Notes: generated from the sequence alone by a model not told the origin. DNA of 64,000 nt from Microvirga sp. TS319 (GCF_041276405.1 NZ_JBGGGT010000001.1:603501-667500); one strand, 5' to 3'. Shown: positions 18,518-28,669, counted from the stretch's first letter. Translations and numbers: made by a program.

Positions 18518-20146
18518 ATGTTGAAGATGAATCGCCGACAGGCGCTTGGACTTCTCGGTGCAACCGGCGGAACCCTGATGCTGCCTCGCTTCGCCATCGG
18601 GCAGAGCGCACGCCCTTCGATCACGATCGCGGTGCAGAAGATCACCATCAACGGCACGCTCGATGTATGGTACGAACAGTCCAACGTGGGTGAGCGTGTG
18701 TTCTTCCCGAATTTATGGGAGGGGCTGATCCTGCGGAACTGGATGGGCAATCAGGGCCCGGTTCCCGGCCTCGCCACGGAATGGAGGCGCCTCGACGACA
18801 AGACCGTCGAGCTCAAGTTGCGTCAGGGTGTGAAGTTCCACAACGGCGACGAGATGACCGCAGACGATGTGGTGTTCTCGTTCTCGCCGGAGCGCATGTT
18901 CGCGGACACGCAGCCCGACGGCGGCAAGACGATCTATGAGGACAGCTACAGGCCCAAGACGGATAAGGAGCTTCCTGCTTCCGTTCCTGGGGTCGCCCGG
19001 CGCATATGGCCGGCTCTGCGTGGGGTTGAAGCCGTCGATCGGTACACGGTCCGGTTCCACAACGCCTCTCCTGATGTCACCCTCGAAGGACGCCTGTTCG
19101 CGTTCGGCAGCCAGATCACCAGCCGACGCGCGTGGAACGACGCCAAGTCCTATACGGAATGGGCACGTAAGCCCATCACCACCGGCCCCTACAAGGTCGT
19201 CGAGTATAGGCCGGACGTCTCCCTCGTGCTGGAGGCGCACGACGATTACTGGGGTGGACGTCCGCCACTGCAGCAGATCCGATTCATCGAGGTGCCGGAG
19301 GTGTCCTCGCGCGTCAATGGCCTGCTCTCGGGCGAGTATGATTTCGCCTGTGACCTTCCGCCGGACCAGGTCGGCGCCGTGGAGAAGACCAAGGGCTTTG
19401 AAGTGCAGGGCTCTCCCATCCTGAACCACCGCATCTCGACCTTCAACAAGTATCACCCGGTCCTTGAGAATCCGCTGGTTCGCCGCGCCATGACCCACGC
19501 GATCGACCGCCAGGCGATCGTCCAGGCGTTGTGGGCCGGAAAGACCAACGTGCCGAAAGGCCTTCAGTTCGAGTTCTACGGGGATATGTTCATCAATGGC
19601 TGGGACGTGCCGGCCTATGATCCGAAGCTCGCGCAGACCCTGTTGAAAGAGGCCGGCTACAAGGGCGATCCCATCCCCTTCCGCGTACTCAACAACTACT
19701 ACACCAACCAGGTTCCCAATGCGCAGATCATGGTCGAGACGTGGAAGCAGGTCGGCCTGAACGTCGAGATCCAGATGAAGGAGAACTGGGCCCAGATCCA
19801 CGACGCCTCCGCGCCCCGTGGCGTGCGGGACTGGTCGGCAGGCGGAGCCTTCAACGACCCCGTCGCAACGATCGTCAACCAGTTCGGGCCGAACGGTGAG
19901 GTGCAGCAGAAGAAGGACTGGACCAACGAAGAAGCCAACAGAATGGCCGACATCATTCAGAAATCGACCGATCGCGCGGCCCGGAAGAAGGCTTTCGCCC
20001 GGATGCTGGAGATCTGCGAACGTGAGGATCCTGCTTACCAGATCATACACCAGAATGCGGTGTTTACAGGGATGAAATCGTCCCTGAAGTGGAAGGCTGC
20101 TCCGGCCTTCGCCATGGATTTCCGCAAGGAGAATTGGTCCTTCTGA
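18518..20146 (+). CDS. Periplasmic solute-binding protein, SBP family 5 (peptide/opine type)
   Basis: 542 residues from ATG 18518. A Tat-like signal starts it (MNRRQALGLLGATGGTLMLPRFAIGQ), and the large two-domain family 5 pattern follows: LWEGLILRN, PGLATEWRRLDDKTVELKLRQGVKFHNGDEMTADDVVFS-type region, PVL ENPLVRRAMTHAIDRQAIV. Family members bind peptides, nickel, glutathione, and opines including the agrocinopine-binding protein AccA. The operon has a phosphodiesterase gene, which a peptide uptake system would not need. It is separated from the ATPase genes by a strong hairpin that may set a higher level for this component. Confidence 0.9.
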   Translation: MLKMNRRQALGLLGATGGTLMLPRFAIGQSARPSITIAVQKITINGTLDVWYEQSNVGERVFFPNLWEGLILRNWMGNQGPVPGLATEWRRLDDKTVELKLRQGVKFHNGDEMTADDVVFSFSPERMFADTQPDGGKTIYEDSYRPKTDKELPASVPGVARRIWPALRGVEAVDRYTVRFHNASPDVTLEGRLFAFGSQITSRRAWNDAKSYTEWARKPITTGPYKVVEYRPDVSLVLEAHDDYWGGRPPLQQIRFIEVPEVSSRVNGLLSGEYDFACDLPPDQVGAVEKTKGFEVQGSPILNHRISTFNKYHPVLENPLVRRAMTHAIDRQAIVQALWAGKTNVPKGLQFEFYGDMFINGWDVPAYDPKLAQTLLKEAGYKGDPIPFRVLNNYYTNQVPNAQIMVETWKQVGLNVEIQMKENWAQIHDASAPRGVRDWSAGGAFNDPVATIVNQFGPNGEVQQKKDWTNEEANRMADIIQKSTDRAARKKAFARMLEICEREDPAYQIIHQNAVFTGMKSSLKWKAAPAFAMDFRKENWSF

Positions 20147-20152
20147 CAGTCG

Positions 20153-20180
20153 AGGCCCCGGCGGCGCGCCGCCGGGGCCT
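20153..20180. terminator. Perfect 13-bp hairpin between binding-protein and ATPase genes
   Basis: AGGCCCCGGCGGC (20153-20165) is fully complementary to GCCGCCGGGGCCT (20168-20180) with a two-base gap between the arms. It has no T-run, so it probably partly terminates transcription or shields the binding-protein mRNA end, as intergenic hairpins do in other ABC operons. Confidence 0.7.
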
Positions 20181-20253
20181 GATCTCATGTCGTCATACGG
20201 TATGAAACGTGAGCCGAAAGATCCGATGCGGCTCGTCAAACGGGAGACCTGTC

Positions 20254-21252
20254 ATGTCCCTCATCGCGGTACGTGATCTGCGCGTTGCCTTCGATGGCAC
20301 TCAGGTCCTCCACGGCATCGACCTTGATGTCGCGAAGGGGGAGGCCGTCGGGCTGGTCGGGGAATCAGGATGCGGAAAATCCGTGACATGGCTCGCGGCC
20401 CTTGGCTTGCTGCCGGCCAAGGCCCGTGTCACGGGCTCGGTAACGATTGACGGGCAGGAGCTGTGCGGAGCGTCCCGGTCGATCTTGGAAGGGGTTCGGG
20501 GAAGGCGCATCGCGATGATCTTCCAGGATCCCTCCTCCGCGTTGAACCCCGTCGTCCGCGTGGGGCGTCAGATCGCCGAGGCACTTCGCATTCATCGCGG
20601 ACTCGAAGGCGGTGCCGCCCGCAGCGAAGCCATCCGGCTGATGGATATGGTGGGCATTCCCGATGCCCGAGGTCGGTTCGACATCTATCCGCATGAGTTC
20701 TCGGGAGGGCAATGCCAGCGCCTGATGATCGCGATGGCGCTTGCCGGAGAGCCGGATCTGCTGATCGCCGACGAGCCGACCACAGCGCTGGACGCCACCA
20801 TTCAGGCCCAGATTCTCGACCTCCTGAGCACGGTCCGAGCCGAAACCGGCATGGCCATGGTGTTCATTTCCCATGATCTCGGCGCCGTCAGTCAAGTGTG
20901 CGAGCGGATCTGCGTCATGTATGCCGGCCGCATCGTCGAGGAGGGGGCCATCGGTGCTCTGTTCGAGCAGCCGCGTCATCCCTATACGCGCGGGCTGTTC
21001 GATGCCATTCCGCGCCTCGACGGCGGGCGCGAGAAGCTCGTCCCCATCGCCGGCACCGTGCCGGACCCGAGACGCCTGCCGCAGGGATGCGCCTTTTCTC
21101 CCCGTTGTCCCCGGGCAACGGGTCTCTGTCGTGACAGCCAGCCCATCCTGCGGCCTCAGCAGGACGGCCGCCGGCTATCCTGCTTTCACCCGGGAGCAGG
21201 AAAGGATCAGCGTCTGCAGGCTTCCGGTCAGCACGAGAGCGTTGCGGCATGA
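20254..21252 (+). CDS. ABC transporter ATP-binding protein, dipeptide/oligopeptide (DppD) type
   Basis: 332 residues from ATG 20254 (upstream ATG/GTG codons in frame give unusual extensions). Walker A GESGCGKS at 36-43, an ABC signature FSGGQCQR at about 149, Walker [13 protein letters not shown] at about 169, and the C-terminal oligopeptide-transporter cluster with [10 protein letters not shown]. It energises the permeases at 22256 and 23198; the second ATPase starts at its stop (ATGA overlap 21249-21252). Confidence 0.9.
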   Translation: MSLIAVRDLRVAFDGTQVLHGIDLDVAKGEAVGLVGESGCGKSVTWLAALGLLPAKARVTGSVTIDGQELCGASRSILEGVRGRRIAMIFQDPSSALNPVVRVGRQIAEALRIHRGLEGGAARSEAIRLMDMVGIPDARGRFDIYPHEFSGGQCQRLMIAMALAGEPDLLIADEPTTALDATIQAQILDLLSTVRAETGMAMVFISHDLGAVSQVCERICVMYAGRIVEEGAIGALFEQPRHPYTRGLFDAIPRLDGGREKLVPIAGTVPDPRRLPQGCAFSPRCPRATGLCRDSQPILRPQQDGRRLSCFHPGAGKDQRLQASGQHESVAA

Positions 21253-22232
21253 CCGCTCTTCTACAGGCGGAGGATCTCGTGCGGGTTTATGAATCCCGCC
21301 ACGGTCTTTGGACAAAGCCCGCTTCCGTGCGGGCCGTCGACCGCGTGAGCCTAACGGTATCGGCAGGCGAAACGCTGGGGATCGTCGGAGAAAGCGGCTC
21401 GGGAAAGTCGACCCTCGGCCGAATGCTCCTGGGCATCGACCCTGCGAGCGAAGGGCAGGTGCTGTTCGACGGAAAACCGATGCCGGCTCCGGGAACACCG
21501 GCTTGGCGCAAGCTCAGGGCGCAGATGCAGCTGGTGTTTCAGGATCCTCTCGCCGCCCTCGATCGCCGCCTTCCGATTGCCGAACAAATCGGCGAGCCTC
21601 TGGTGATCCACGGTCTCGTCTCCCCAGCCGACGTGAAGGATCGAGCACTCGAACTGATGGCGGCCGTGGGCCTCCGTCGCGATCAGGGAGGGCGCTATCC
21701 CCATGAGCTGTCCGGCGGCCAGCGCCAGCGCGTCGTCATTGCCCGCGCCCTCGCCACGGAGCCGAGACTGCTGGTGTGCGACGAGCCCGTATCGGCTCTT
21801 GACGTTTCGATCCAGGCTCAGGTGGTGAACCTGCTGCGCGAACTGCAGGAGAGGCATGGCATCGCCATGGTGTTCATCAGCCACGACCTGAAGGTCGTGC
21901 GCAACATCGCAGACCGCGTGGCGGTGATGTATCTGGGCCGGATCGTCGAGGAGGCCTCCTCCGATGACATCTTCACCAAGCCCCTGCATCCCTATACGCG
22001 AGCCCTGGTGTCCTCGGTGCCGATCCCTGGACGTAAGCTCGAGAGCCGCATCATCCTGCAGGGAGAACCGCCGAATCCCGCCAAGCGGCCGACAGGATGC
22101 GCATTCCATCCGCGCTGTTCCATGGCTCAGGCATTGTGCACAAGCTCCGATCCCGCGCTCAAGGCGCCTGAAGGCGGGCGCGTGACGGCCTGTCATTTTC
22201 CCGATCCTTCGAAGGTTCCCCTTGTGGCGTAA
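21249..22232 (+). CDS. ABC transporter ATP-binding protein, dipeptide/oligopeptide (DppF) type
   Basis: 327 residues, start ATG 21249 overlapping the preceding stop. Walker [10 protein letters not shown] at about 47, signature LSGGQRQR at about 154, Walker [13 protein letters not shown] at about 174, and C-terminal CAFHPRCSMA. It forms a heterodimer with the gene before it in the same importer. Confidence 0.9.
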   Translation: MTALLQAEDLVRVYESRHGLWTKPASVRAVDRVSLTVSAGETLGIVGESGSGKSTLGRMLLGIDPASEGQVLFDGKPMPAPGTPAWRKLRAQMQLVFQDPLAALDRRLPIAEQIGEPLVIHGLVSPADVKDRALELMAAVGLRRDQGGRYPHELSGGQRQRVVIARALATEPRLLVCDEPVSALDVSIQAQVVNLLRELQERHGIAMVFISHDLKVVRNIADRVAVMYLGRIVEEASSDDIFTKPLHPYTRALVSSVPIPGRKLESRIILQGEPPNPAKRPTGCAFHPRCSMAQALCTSSDPALKAPEGGRVTACHFPDPSKVPLVA

Positions 22233-22255
22233 GCTCCGCCTGAGGAATTTGTCCC

Positions 22256-23185
22256 ATGTCATCGTTCATTCTATCGCGGCTGGCGCGCGCTTCGATCACC
22301 GTGCTGCTGGTCATGACCTTCGCCTTCTGCGTACTGCGCCTTTCCGGAGATCCTGCCCAGATACTGCTCGGGCCGGATGCTCCTCAGGAAGCCATCGATG
22401 CCTTTCGTGAGCGTTGGGGGCTGAACGATCCCATTTTCGTACAGTACTGGGCCTATCTGAAATCCCTCCTGTCTCTCGATTTCGGCGTGTCAATGCGGGA
22501 CAGGTCGCCCGCCCTGCAACTGGTCTTGGAGCGTATTCCCACGACGCTGCAGCTGACGATCCCGGCCCTGATCCTGAAGATCGGCATCGGCATTCCGGCC
22601 GGTGTCTATGCGGCGCTTCACCGGGAAAGCATTGCCGATCGGGGTGTGATCATGCTGGCCGTTTTCGGCTTCACCCTGCCGTCATTCGTGATCGGGTTGC
22701 TTCTCGTGCTGGTCTTCTCGGTGACGCTCGGATGGCTGCCCTCTGGCGGTCAGGGCACCTGGATTCATGGAATCCTGCCGACTTTGACCATGAGCATCGG
22801 CGGCATTGGTATTCTGGCGAGGTTCTCCCGCTCCGCCATGATCGAGGTCCTGGGCCAGCCATATATCCGGACCGCTTCCGCGAAGGGCGTCAACTGGCGC
22901 GACGTGGTCTGGAAACATGCTCTTCCCAACGCTTCCGTCCCGATCGTCACCATCGTTGGTTTCATGATCGGATCGTTGATTGCAGGCGCGGTCGTCGTCG
23001 AGACGATCTTCGCCTGGCCCGGCATCGGCCGTCTGCTCGTCGTGTCGGTCTCCAACCGGGACCTCGCGGTGGTGCAATGCCTGCTTCTCTTGATCGCCGG
23101 CACGATGGTGCTGGCCAATCTCACGGTTGATATTCTGTATGGCTGGCTGGACCCGCGTCTGCGGAGCAAGTCAGGAGCACATTAG
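22256..23185 (+). CDS. ABC transporter permease, DppB type
   Basis: 309 residues from ATG 22256. Six predicted membrane helices in the Dpp/Opp permease arrangement, starting LSRLARASITVLLVMTFAFC and ending GTMVLANLTVDILYGWLDPR, and a cytoplasmic EAA loop around IRTASAKGVNWRDV. It pairs with the second permease at 23198 and imports the solute bound by the protein at 18518. Confidence 0.9.
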   Translation: MSSFILSRLARASITVLLVMTFAFCVLRLSGDPAQILLGPDAPQEAIDAFRERWGLNDPIFVQYWAYLKSLLSLDFGVSMRDRSPALQLVLERIPTTLQLTIPALILKIGIGIPAGVYAALHRESIADRGVIMLAVFGFTLPSFVIGLLLVLVFSVTLGWLPSGGQGTWIHGILPTLTMSIGGIGILARFSRSAMIEVLGQPYIRTASAKGVNWRDVVWKHALPNASVPIVTIVGFMIGSLIAGAVVVETIFAWPGIGRLLVVSVSNRDLAVVQCLLLLIAGTMVLANLTVDILYGWLDPRLRSKSGAH

Positions 23186-23197
23186 GGAGATGCGAGC

Positions 23198-24073
23198 ATG
23201 ACCGATCTCGTCGCGAAGGGAGCAATGGAGGCTCCACGCTCAAGGCTGCTGCAGCGCGCCCGGCGCAGAATGCCCTTCCTCGTCGCGTGCGGCTTTCTTT
23301 GGCTCGCTCTGATGATCCTCGTCGCACTCTTGACCGACGTAATCCGTCCTTACGCCATTACGAAGATGGATCTTTCCGCCCGCCTGGCTGCCCCGGCTAC
23401 GCGAGGGCATTGGTTGGGAACGGATGAGCTGGGACGGGATGTTCTGTCGCGACTGCTGCAATCCATCCGCGTTTCGCTCGTGATCGCGTTCGGAGCCACG
23501 CTGCTGTCGGCGGTGTTCGGGACGGTTCTGGGATTCCTGGCTTCCCGGTACCGGGGAATCGTCGAACATGTGGTCCTGACGCTGGCGGACTGTCAAGCTG
23601 CGCTGCCATTCATGATCCTGTCCCTGTCCGTTCTGGCCTTCTTCGGATCGTCGATGACGCTTCTGGTCTGCCTGATGGGCTTCTATGGGTGGGAACGTTA
23701 CGCCCGCATTGCGCGCGGTCTTGCCATTTCCGCGAGTGCCCAGGGCTATGCCTCTGCGGTCATGCAGCTCGGTGCGACGCCCACGCGCGTCTACCTCAGG
23801 CACATCCTGCCGAACGTCGCCTCGACGCTGATCGTCTCCATGACCCTGACGTTTCCGGAGATTATCCTGATGGAAAGCGGCCTTTCGTTCCTTGGGCTCG
23901 GGGTGCAGCCTCCCGAGACATCGCTGGGCAACATGGTCGGCTTCGGCCGCGAGTATCTCACGCGGGCTCCATGGATCATGCTGGCGCCGGCACTCGTCAT
24001 CATGGTGACGACGCTCTCGATCTCGCTGGTGGGGGACTGGCTGCGCGACCGGCTCGATCCGACCGTGCGCTGA
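23198..24073 (+). CDS. ABC transporter permease, DppC type
   Basis: 291 residues from ATG 23198, 12 bases after the DppB-type stop. The N-terminal helix is followed by the characteristic HWLGTDELGRDVLSRL segment, then five further helices with EAA loop GYASAVMQLGATPTRVYLRHILPN-like region. It completes the importer. Confidence 0.9.
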   Translation: MTDLVAKGAMEAPRSRLLQRARRRMPFLVACGFLWLALMILVALLTDVIRPYAITKMDLSARLAAPATRGHWLGTDELGRDVLSRLLQSIRVSLVIAFGATLLSAVFGTVLGFLASRYRGIVEHVVLTLADCQAALPFMILSLSVLAFFGSSMTLLVCLMGFYGWERYARIARGLAISASAQGYASAVMQLGATPTRVYLRHILPNVASTLIVSMTLTFPEIILMESGLSFLGLGVQPPETSLGNMVGFGREYLTRAPWIMLAPALVIMVTTLSISLVGDWLRDRLDPTVR

Positions 24074-24118
24074 GCCGACTTTCGCGACAATCCGATCCTG
24101 CAGAAGGAAGACCAGATC

Positions 24119-24865
24119 ATGACGACGATTATCGGCCATCGCGGCGCACGCAATATTTGGGCGGAGAATTCTCTGACCGGTTTCCGCAATGTGCTGGAAC
24201 TTGGTGTGACGGCCGTGGAACTCGATCTTCACCTCAGTGACGCGGGCGAGATTCTGGTGATCCACGATGCTGCTCTGGACCGGACGACCGATCGAAGCGG
24301 CCCTGTCGGAAACTTGAGTGCCGATGAGCGCAGGGCGGTGCGGCTTAGAGGCCCTGAGGGTCTGACGGAGGATCGGGTTCCCGTTCTCGAAGAGGTGCTC
24401 GACGTCCTGGTTCCCCACCAGGGAGTGCTGCTGCATGTGGAGATCAAGCATGATGGGAATGGGCAGCCATATCCCGGCCTCGTCGAGAAGGCTGTGTCGA
24501 TGCTGCGCCGCTATGGGCTCACGAATCGTGCCTGGTTGACCTGCTTCGACATGAGCGTTCTGGAAGTCTGCCGCCAGGAAGCTCCCGAGATCAGGCGGCT
24601 CGTGTCGGCCAATGCCGATTGGGCCGATAGGGCAGGCGGGATGGAGTCCTTCCTCACGCAGGCGAAGCCGCTGGTCGACATCATCGCCGTCCATCACGAG
24701 CTGATGGCAGCCGAATGGAGCCGGATCATTGCCGCCCATCCTAAGGAGAAGCTATGCGTCTGGACCGTCAACGATGAGCAAGGGTTGCGGCATTGGCTCG
24801 GCAAAGGTCTCGGTTATCTGACCTCGGATAGCCCCGATCTGGCTCTTCGATTGCAGGGTGTCTAG
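24119..24865 (+). CDS. Glycerophosphodiester phosphodiesterase-family enzyme (GDPD), possibly AccF-like
   Basis: 248 residues from ATG 24119. The GDPD signature is complete: HRG at 7-9, ENS at 16-18, E34 and D36 in VELDLHL, and H49-D50. GDPDs cleave glycerophosphodiesters, and one member, AccF, opens the sugar phosphodiester agrocinopine. No signal peptide is seen, so the enzyme acts inside the cell on a solute that the preceding importer brings in. This makes a diester, not a peptide, the expected cargo. It could also be a UgpQ-type enzyme. Confidence 0.88.
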   Translation: MTTIIGHRGARNIWAENSLTGFRNVLELGVTAVELDLHLSDAGEILVIHDAALDRTTDRSGPVGNLSADERRAVRLRGPEGLTEDRVPVLEEVLDVLVPHQGVLLHVEIKHDGNGQPYPGLVEKAVSMLRRYGLTNRAWLTCFDMSVLEVCRQEAPEIRRLVSANADWADRAGGMESFLTQAKPLVDIIAVHHELMAAEWSRIIAAHPKEKLCVWTVNDEQGLRHWLGKGLGYLTSDSPDLALRLQGV

Positions 24866-25163
24866 GCGTCTGGAATAACGAGGTGATAACGGCCACCTCA
24901 GTGCAAAGGCCGGTCCGCACCCTGCGCCGCAGTGTTTCAGGGCGGGTAGAGACGGCCTGCGATCCCGCCAGCTGTGGTGGATGCACCGGTTCGCTCGTCA
25001 TGCCAACGTTGCGCGGGCTTCATGCTGCCGTCATGCACGGCTCTTAGGCCAGTATGGCAATGACCAAAGGCGCAGGCGCCAGGAAAGCACTCAAGCTCGA
25101 ACCGTTTTGTCGCAGGCGTTTCGAATCATTGCCTCAGCCCACGCTCCAAAGGATTTCATCTCG

Positions 25164-26081
25164 ATGACACAGCATGTACTTGGCACCGGCATCTCGGCGA
25201 AGCCCGGCAAGCCGGACCTCAGCGAGTTTGCCCGGAACCTCGATCGCGCTCAGGCTTTCGGTGTCGATACGGTCGAGCTGCCGATCTTCGACCTCGATCT
25301 TGTCGTCGGCGGCCGGATCCGCAGGGACCAGCTCGAGGCTCTCAAGGCGATCTGTGCCGGACGCGACGTGATCTATACCGTCCATGGTCCACTGGCCATC
25401 AACTTCTTCGATGCACCGTTCCGCAGCCAACGCCATTTCGAGATACTGCAGGCTTCGCTCGAAGTATCCGGGGAACTGGGAGCCGTTCACTACGTCATGC
25501 ATTCCGGCCTTGTCGGAGTGACCCAGCACGACGGGGTCGAGGAAGCCTATGCCAGGCAGCGCGAATGGTTGGCTCGTGCCGGGGACATCGCGAAGCGCCA
25601 TGATATCATCCTGTGCGTCGAGAATCTCTTCGGGGGCTATGAGGGCAAGGTCCATACCGCAAGTCCTTCGCGTCTCGCACGTGAACTCGCGGCAGTCGGG
25701 CACAGCCATGTCATGGCAACGCTGGATTTCAGCCATGCCTACCTGAACCTCTCCTTTACCGGGGGAGACCTCGTGTCGGAATGCGCGGCGCTCGCGCCTT
25801 TCGCCAAGCATCTGCACGTGCATGATTCCTTCGGCCGTCAGGACGACATCTGGATGTTCACGCAGGGCGAGCGGCTGGCCTATGGCCATGGCGACCTTCA
25901 TCTGCCGGTCGGATGGGGTGACATTCCCTGGGAGGCGCTGATGACATCCTGCATCTTCCCGAGCGGAGTCGTGTTCAATATCGAACTGCAGGATCGGTAC
26001 TGGCATGTGGGTCAGGAATGCGTCGACGCGACCAGGGCACTGGCCGCGAAGGCCCGGACGGCTCTCGCCGCCGCTGCCTGA
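25164..26081 (+). CDS. Sugar phosphate isomerase/epimerase, xylose-isomerase-like TIM barrel
   Basis: 305 residues from ATG 25164 (MTQHVLGTGISAKPGKPD); the long frame upstream to 24981 has no protein-like composition. AP-endonuclease-2/xylose isomerase-like fold, with HYVMHSGLVG, ILCVENLFGGYEG (acidic metal ligand), MATLDFSHAYLN and KHLHVHDSFG carrying the usual His/Asp/Glu metal-binding residues. It sits 298 bp after GDPD, in the place where the acc operon has a sugar phosphatase (AccG), and may work on the sugar released by the phosphodiesterase. Substrate not readable from the sequence. Confidence 0.85.
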   Translation: MTQHVLGTGISAKPGKPDLSEFARNLDRAQAFGVDTVELPIFDLDLVVGGRIRRDQLEALKAICAGRDVIYTVHGPLAINFFDAPFRSQRHFEILQASLEVSGELGAVHYVMHSGLVGVTQHDGVEEAYARQREWLARAGDIAKRHDIILCVENLFGGYEGKVHTASPSRLARELAAVGHSHVMATLDFSHAYLNLSFTGGDLVSECAALAPFAKHLHVHDSFGRQDDIWMFTQGERLAYGHGDLHLPVGWGDIPWEALMTSCIFPSGVVFNIELQDRYWHVGQECVDATRALAAKARTALAAAA

Positions 26082-26491
26082 CTTTTCGAGGCGCATGAAG
26101 GCGATCAACTCGAGTTGATCGCCTTCATCGAAGCCCTGGCGCATGGCAAGCATAGGGCACGACGAGCTGCAGGCGGTCGCCGCGAGGTTCGCGGTATGGC
26201 GCTCGTGCTTCACTTGGAGACTGAAGAGCTTATCTTTTTTGGGGCCATGCTCAGCGAAGGAAAATCCCGTTTCTTGGGCGTGGCGTCAGGCTCCCGGCCG
26301 CCGACCTTCGGGACCGGCGAAGGGGCAGTCTTTCAGATCGATTCTTTCCATTTTGGCAAAAGTCTTGGCCTATTTAGGTCCTTATTGTTGAGAGCGCATC
26401 TTGCTATGACAGGAGTGAGCGCCTCTTTCGCCTGCCTACGCTGGCGAGTGGCTGGTTCTGGCATGACTTTCAAACGTCCAAGGGAAGACAG
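26082..26491. other. Intergenic region before malate synthase, no convincing gene
   Basis: 410 bp. It begins with a 34-base perfect palindrome (26095-26128). An open frame of 126 codons from 26115 lies on the plus strand but contains the palindrome and has no protein-like pattern, so I do not call it. The malate synthase promoter should be in the AT-richer part near 26330-26480. Confidence 0.45.
26095..26128. terminator. Perfect 34-base palindrome, likely bidirectional terminator
   Basis: ATGAAGGCGATCAACTC is followed directly by its exact reverse complement; the centre is CTCGAG. It lies 13 bp after the isomerase stop and would fold to a very stable hairpin. No T-run follows, so it may also be a protein-binding site. 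Confidence 0.7.
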
Positions 26492-28669
26492 ATGAATCGC
26501 GTTCAGACGCATGGGCTGTCGGTAGCGGAGGCTCTTCACGATTTTGTGGTGCGGGAGGCGCTTCCCGGCACGGGGATCGCGGCGGATGCGTTCTTTGCCG
26601 GCCTGGCCGGGCTGGTGCGCGATTTCGCGCCGCGCAACCGGGCCCTGCTGGCCACCCGCGACAGCCTCCAGGCCGCGATCGACGCCTTCTACCGCGCCCG
26701 CGCCGGCCAGCCGCTCGACCCGGCCGCCGCCGAGCGCTTCCTGCGCGAGATCGGCTACATCGTGCCCGCGCCCGAGGCGGTGAGCGTGACGACCGCCCAC
26801 GTCGATGACGAGATCGCCCGCATCGCCGGTCCGCAGCTCGTGGTGCCGGTCTCCAATGCCCGCTACGCGCTCAATGCCGCCAATGCCCGCTGGGGCAGCC
26901 TCTACGATGCCCTCTACGGCACCGATGCGATCCCCGATGACGGCGCCACCGCCCGCTCGGACGGCTACAACACGGCGCGCGGCGCCGCGGTGGTGGCCCG
27001 CGCCCGCGCGCTGCTCGACGAGGCCGTGCCGCTGGCCCAGGGCAGCCACGCCGCCGCCGCCGGCTATGCCGTCCGGGCCGGGGCGCTGGTGGTCCGGCTT
27101 CAGGACGGGCGCGAGACCGGCCTGGCCGACCCGGCCCAGTGCGTCGGCTACCAGGGCGCGGCGGAGAGCCCCTCTGCGGTGCTGCTCGGCCACCACAACC
27201 TGCATCTCGAGCTCCGGATCGACCGCTCGCATCCGATCGGGGCCGCCGATCCGGCCGGCGTGGCCGATCTCGTGCTCGAGGCGGCGGTGTCGACGATCAT
27301 GGACCTGGAGGACTCGGTCGCGGCGGTGGATGCCGCCGACAAGGTCGCGGTCTACCGCACCTGGCTCGGCCTGATGAAGGGCGATCTCGTCGAGACCTTC
27401 GCCAAGGGCGGGCAGACCGTCACGCGCCGGCTCAACCCGGACCGGGTCTACACCGCGCCCGGAGGCGGCGCGGTGCGGCTGCCGGGCCGCAGCCTGATGC
27501 TGGTGCGCAATGTCGGCCATCACATGCTCACCGATGCGGTGCTCGACGAAGCCGGGCAGGAGATCCCCGAGACGATCCTCGATGCGGCGGTCACGGCGCT
27601 GATCGCGCTGCACGATCTCAAAGGCACCGGGCCGCTGCGCAACAGCCGCACCGGATCGGTCTACATCGTCAAGCCGAAGATGCACGGGCCGGACGAGGTG
27701 GCGTTCGCCGACGCGCTGTTTGGCGCGGTCGAGGACCTGCTCGGGCTGTCCCGCGACACGCTCAAGATGGGCATCATGGACGAAGAGCGGCGCACCACGG
27801 TCAACCTCCAGGCCTGCCTCGCGGCGGCGGCCCGGCGGGTGTTTTTCATCAACACCGGCTTTCTCGACCGCACCGGCGACGAGATCCACACGGGCATGGA
27901 GGCCGGCCCGATGCTGCGCAAGGCCGACATGAAGGCGAGCGTGTGGATCCAGGCATACGAGGACCACAACGTGGATGTGGGGCTGGCCTGCGGGCTGCCG
28001 GGCCATGCCCAGATCGGCAAGGGCATGTGGGCGGCGCCCGACCGGATGGCCGCGATGCTGGCCCAGAAGATCGCCCATCCGGAGGCCGGCGCCAGCACCG
28101 CCTGGGTGCCGTCGCCGACCGCCGCGACGCTGCATGCGCTGCACTATCATGCGGTCGACGTGGGGGCGCGCCAGGCGGCGCTGCGCCAGCGCGCGCCGGC
28201 GCCGCTGGCCGCGCTCCTGACGGTGCCGGTGGCGCAGTCGAACTGGGCGCCGGCGGCAGTGCAGGAGGAGCTCGACAACAACTGCCAGGGCATTCTCGGC
28301 TATGTCGTGCGCTGGGTCGACCAGGGGGTAGGCTGCTCGAAGGTGCCGGACATCCACGAGGTCGGGCTGATGGAGGACCGGGCGACGCTGCGGATTTCGA
28401 GCCAGCATATCGCGAACTGGCTGCGGCACGGGATCGTGACGCGCGCGCAGGTGGAGGAGAGCCTGCGGCGCATGGCGGCGGTGGTCGACCGGCAGAATGC
28501 GGGCGACCCGCTCTACCGGGCGATGGCGCCCGGCTTTGACGGCCCGGCCTTCCAGGCCGCCTGCGATCTGGTGTTCGAGGGCGCCGCCCAGCCCAACGGC
28601 TACACCGAGTGGATCCTCCATAAACACCGAAAAACCGCCAAGGCCATCGGTGCGGCTGATGCTGTTTAG
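26492..28669 (+). CDS. glcB: Malate synthase G
   Basis: 725 residues from ATG 26492, the usual length for the G isoform. Recognisable blocks: [16 protein letters not shown] at the start, [14 protein letters not shown] (catalytic-barrel Glu/Asp), [21 protein letters not shown] region, and [15 protein letters not shown] and [23 protein letters not shown] near the C-terminus. It condenses glyoxylate with acetyl-CoA to malate. The gene is far richer in G and C, especially at third positions, than its neighbours, so long open frames appear on both strands in other frames. That points to a different recent history from the rest of the window. The product consumes glyoxylate made by the oxidases at 10.6 kb or the lyase at 17.5 kb. 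Confidence 0.95.
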   Translation: MNRVQTHGLSVAEALHDFVVREALPGTGIAADAFFAGLAGLVRDFAPRNRALLATRDSLQAAIDAFYRARAGQPLDPAAAERFLREIGYIVPAPEAVSVTTAHVDDEIARIAGPQLVVPVSNARYALNAANARWGSLYDALYGTDAIPDDGATARSDGYNTARGAAVVARARALLDEAVPLAQGSHAAAAGYAVRAGALVVRLQDGRETGLADPAQCVGYQGAAESPSAVLLGHHNLHLELRIDRSHPIGAADPAGVADLVLEAAVSTIMDLEDSVAAVDAADKVAVYRTWLGLMKGDLVETFAKGGQTVTRRLNPDRVYTAPGGGAVRLPGRSLMLVRNVGHHMLTDAVLDEAGQEIPETILDAAVTALIALHDLKGTGPLRNSRTGSVYIVKPKMHGPDEVAFADALFGAVEDLLGLSRDTLKMGIMDEERRTTVNLQACLAAAARRVFFINTGFLDRTGDEIHTGMEAGPMLRKADMKASVWIQAYEDHNVDVGLACGLPGHAQIGKGMWAAPDRMAAMLAQKIAHPEAGASTAWVPSPTAATLHALHYHAVDVGARQAALRQRAPAPLAALLTVPVAQSNWAPAAVQEELDNNCQGILGYVVRWVDQGVGCSKVPDIHEVGLMEDRATLRISSQHIANWLRHGIVTRAQVEESLRRMAAVVDRQNAGDPLYRAMAPGFDGPAFQAACDLVFEGAAQPNGYTEWILHKHRKTAKAIGAADAV

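Noticed and set aside
26115-26495. 126-codon plus-strand frame before malate synthase
   Set aside because: It starts inside a perfect palindrome, overlaps the malate synthase start and has no protein-like pattern.
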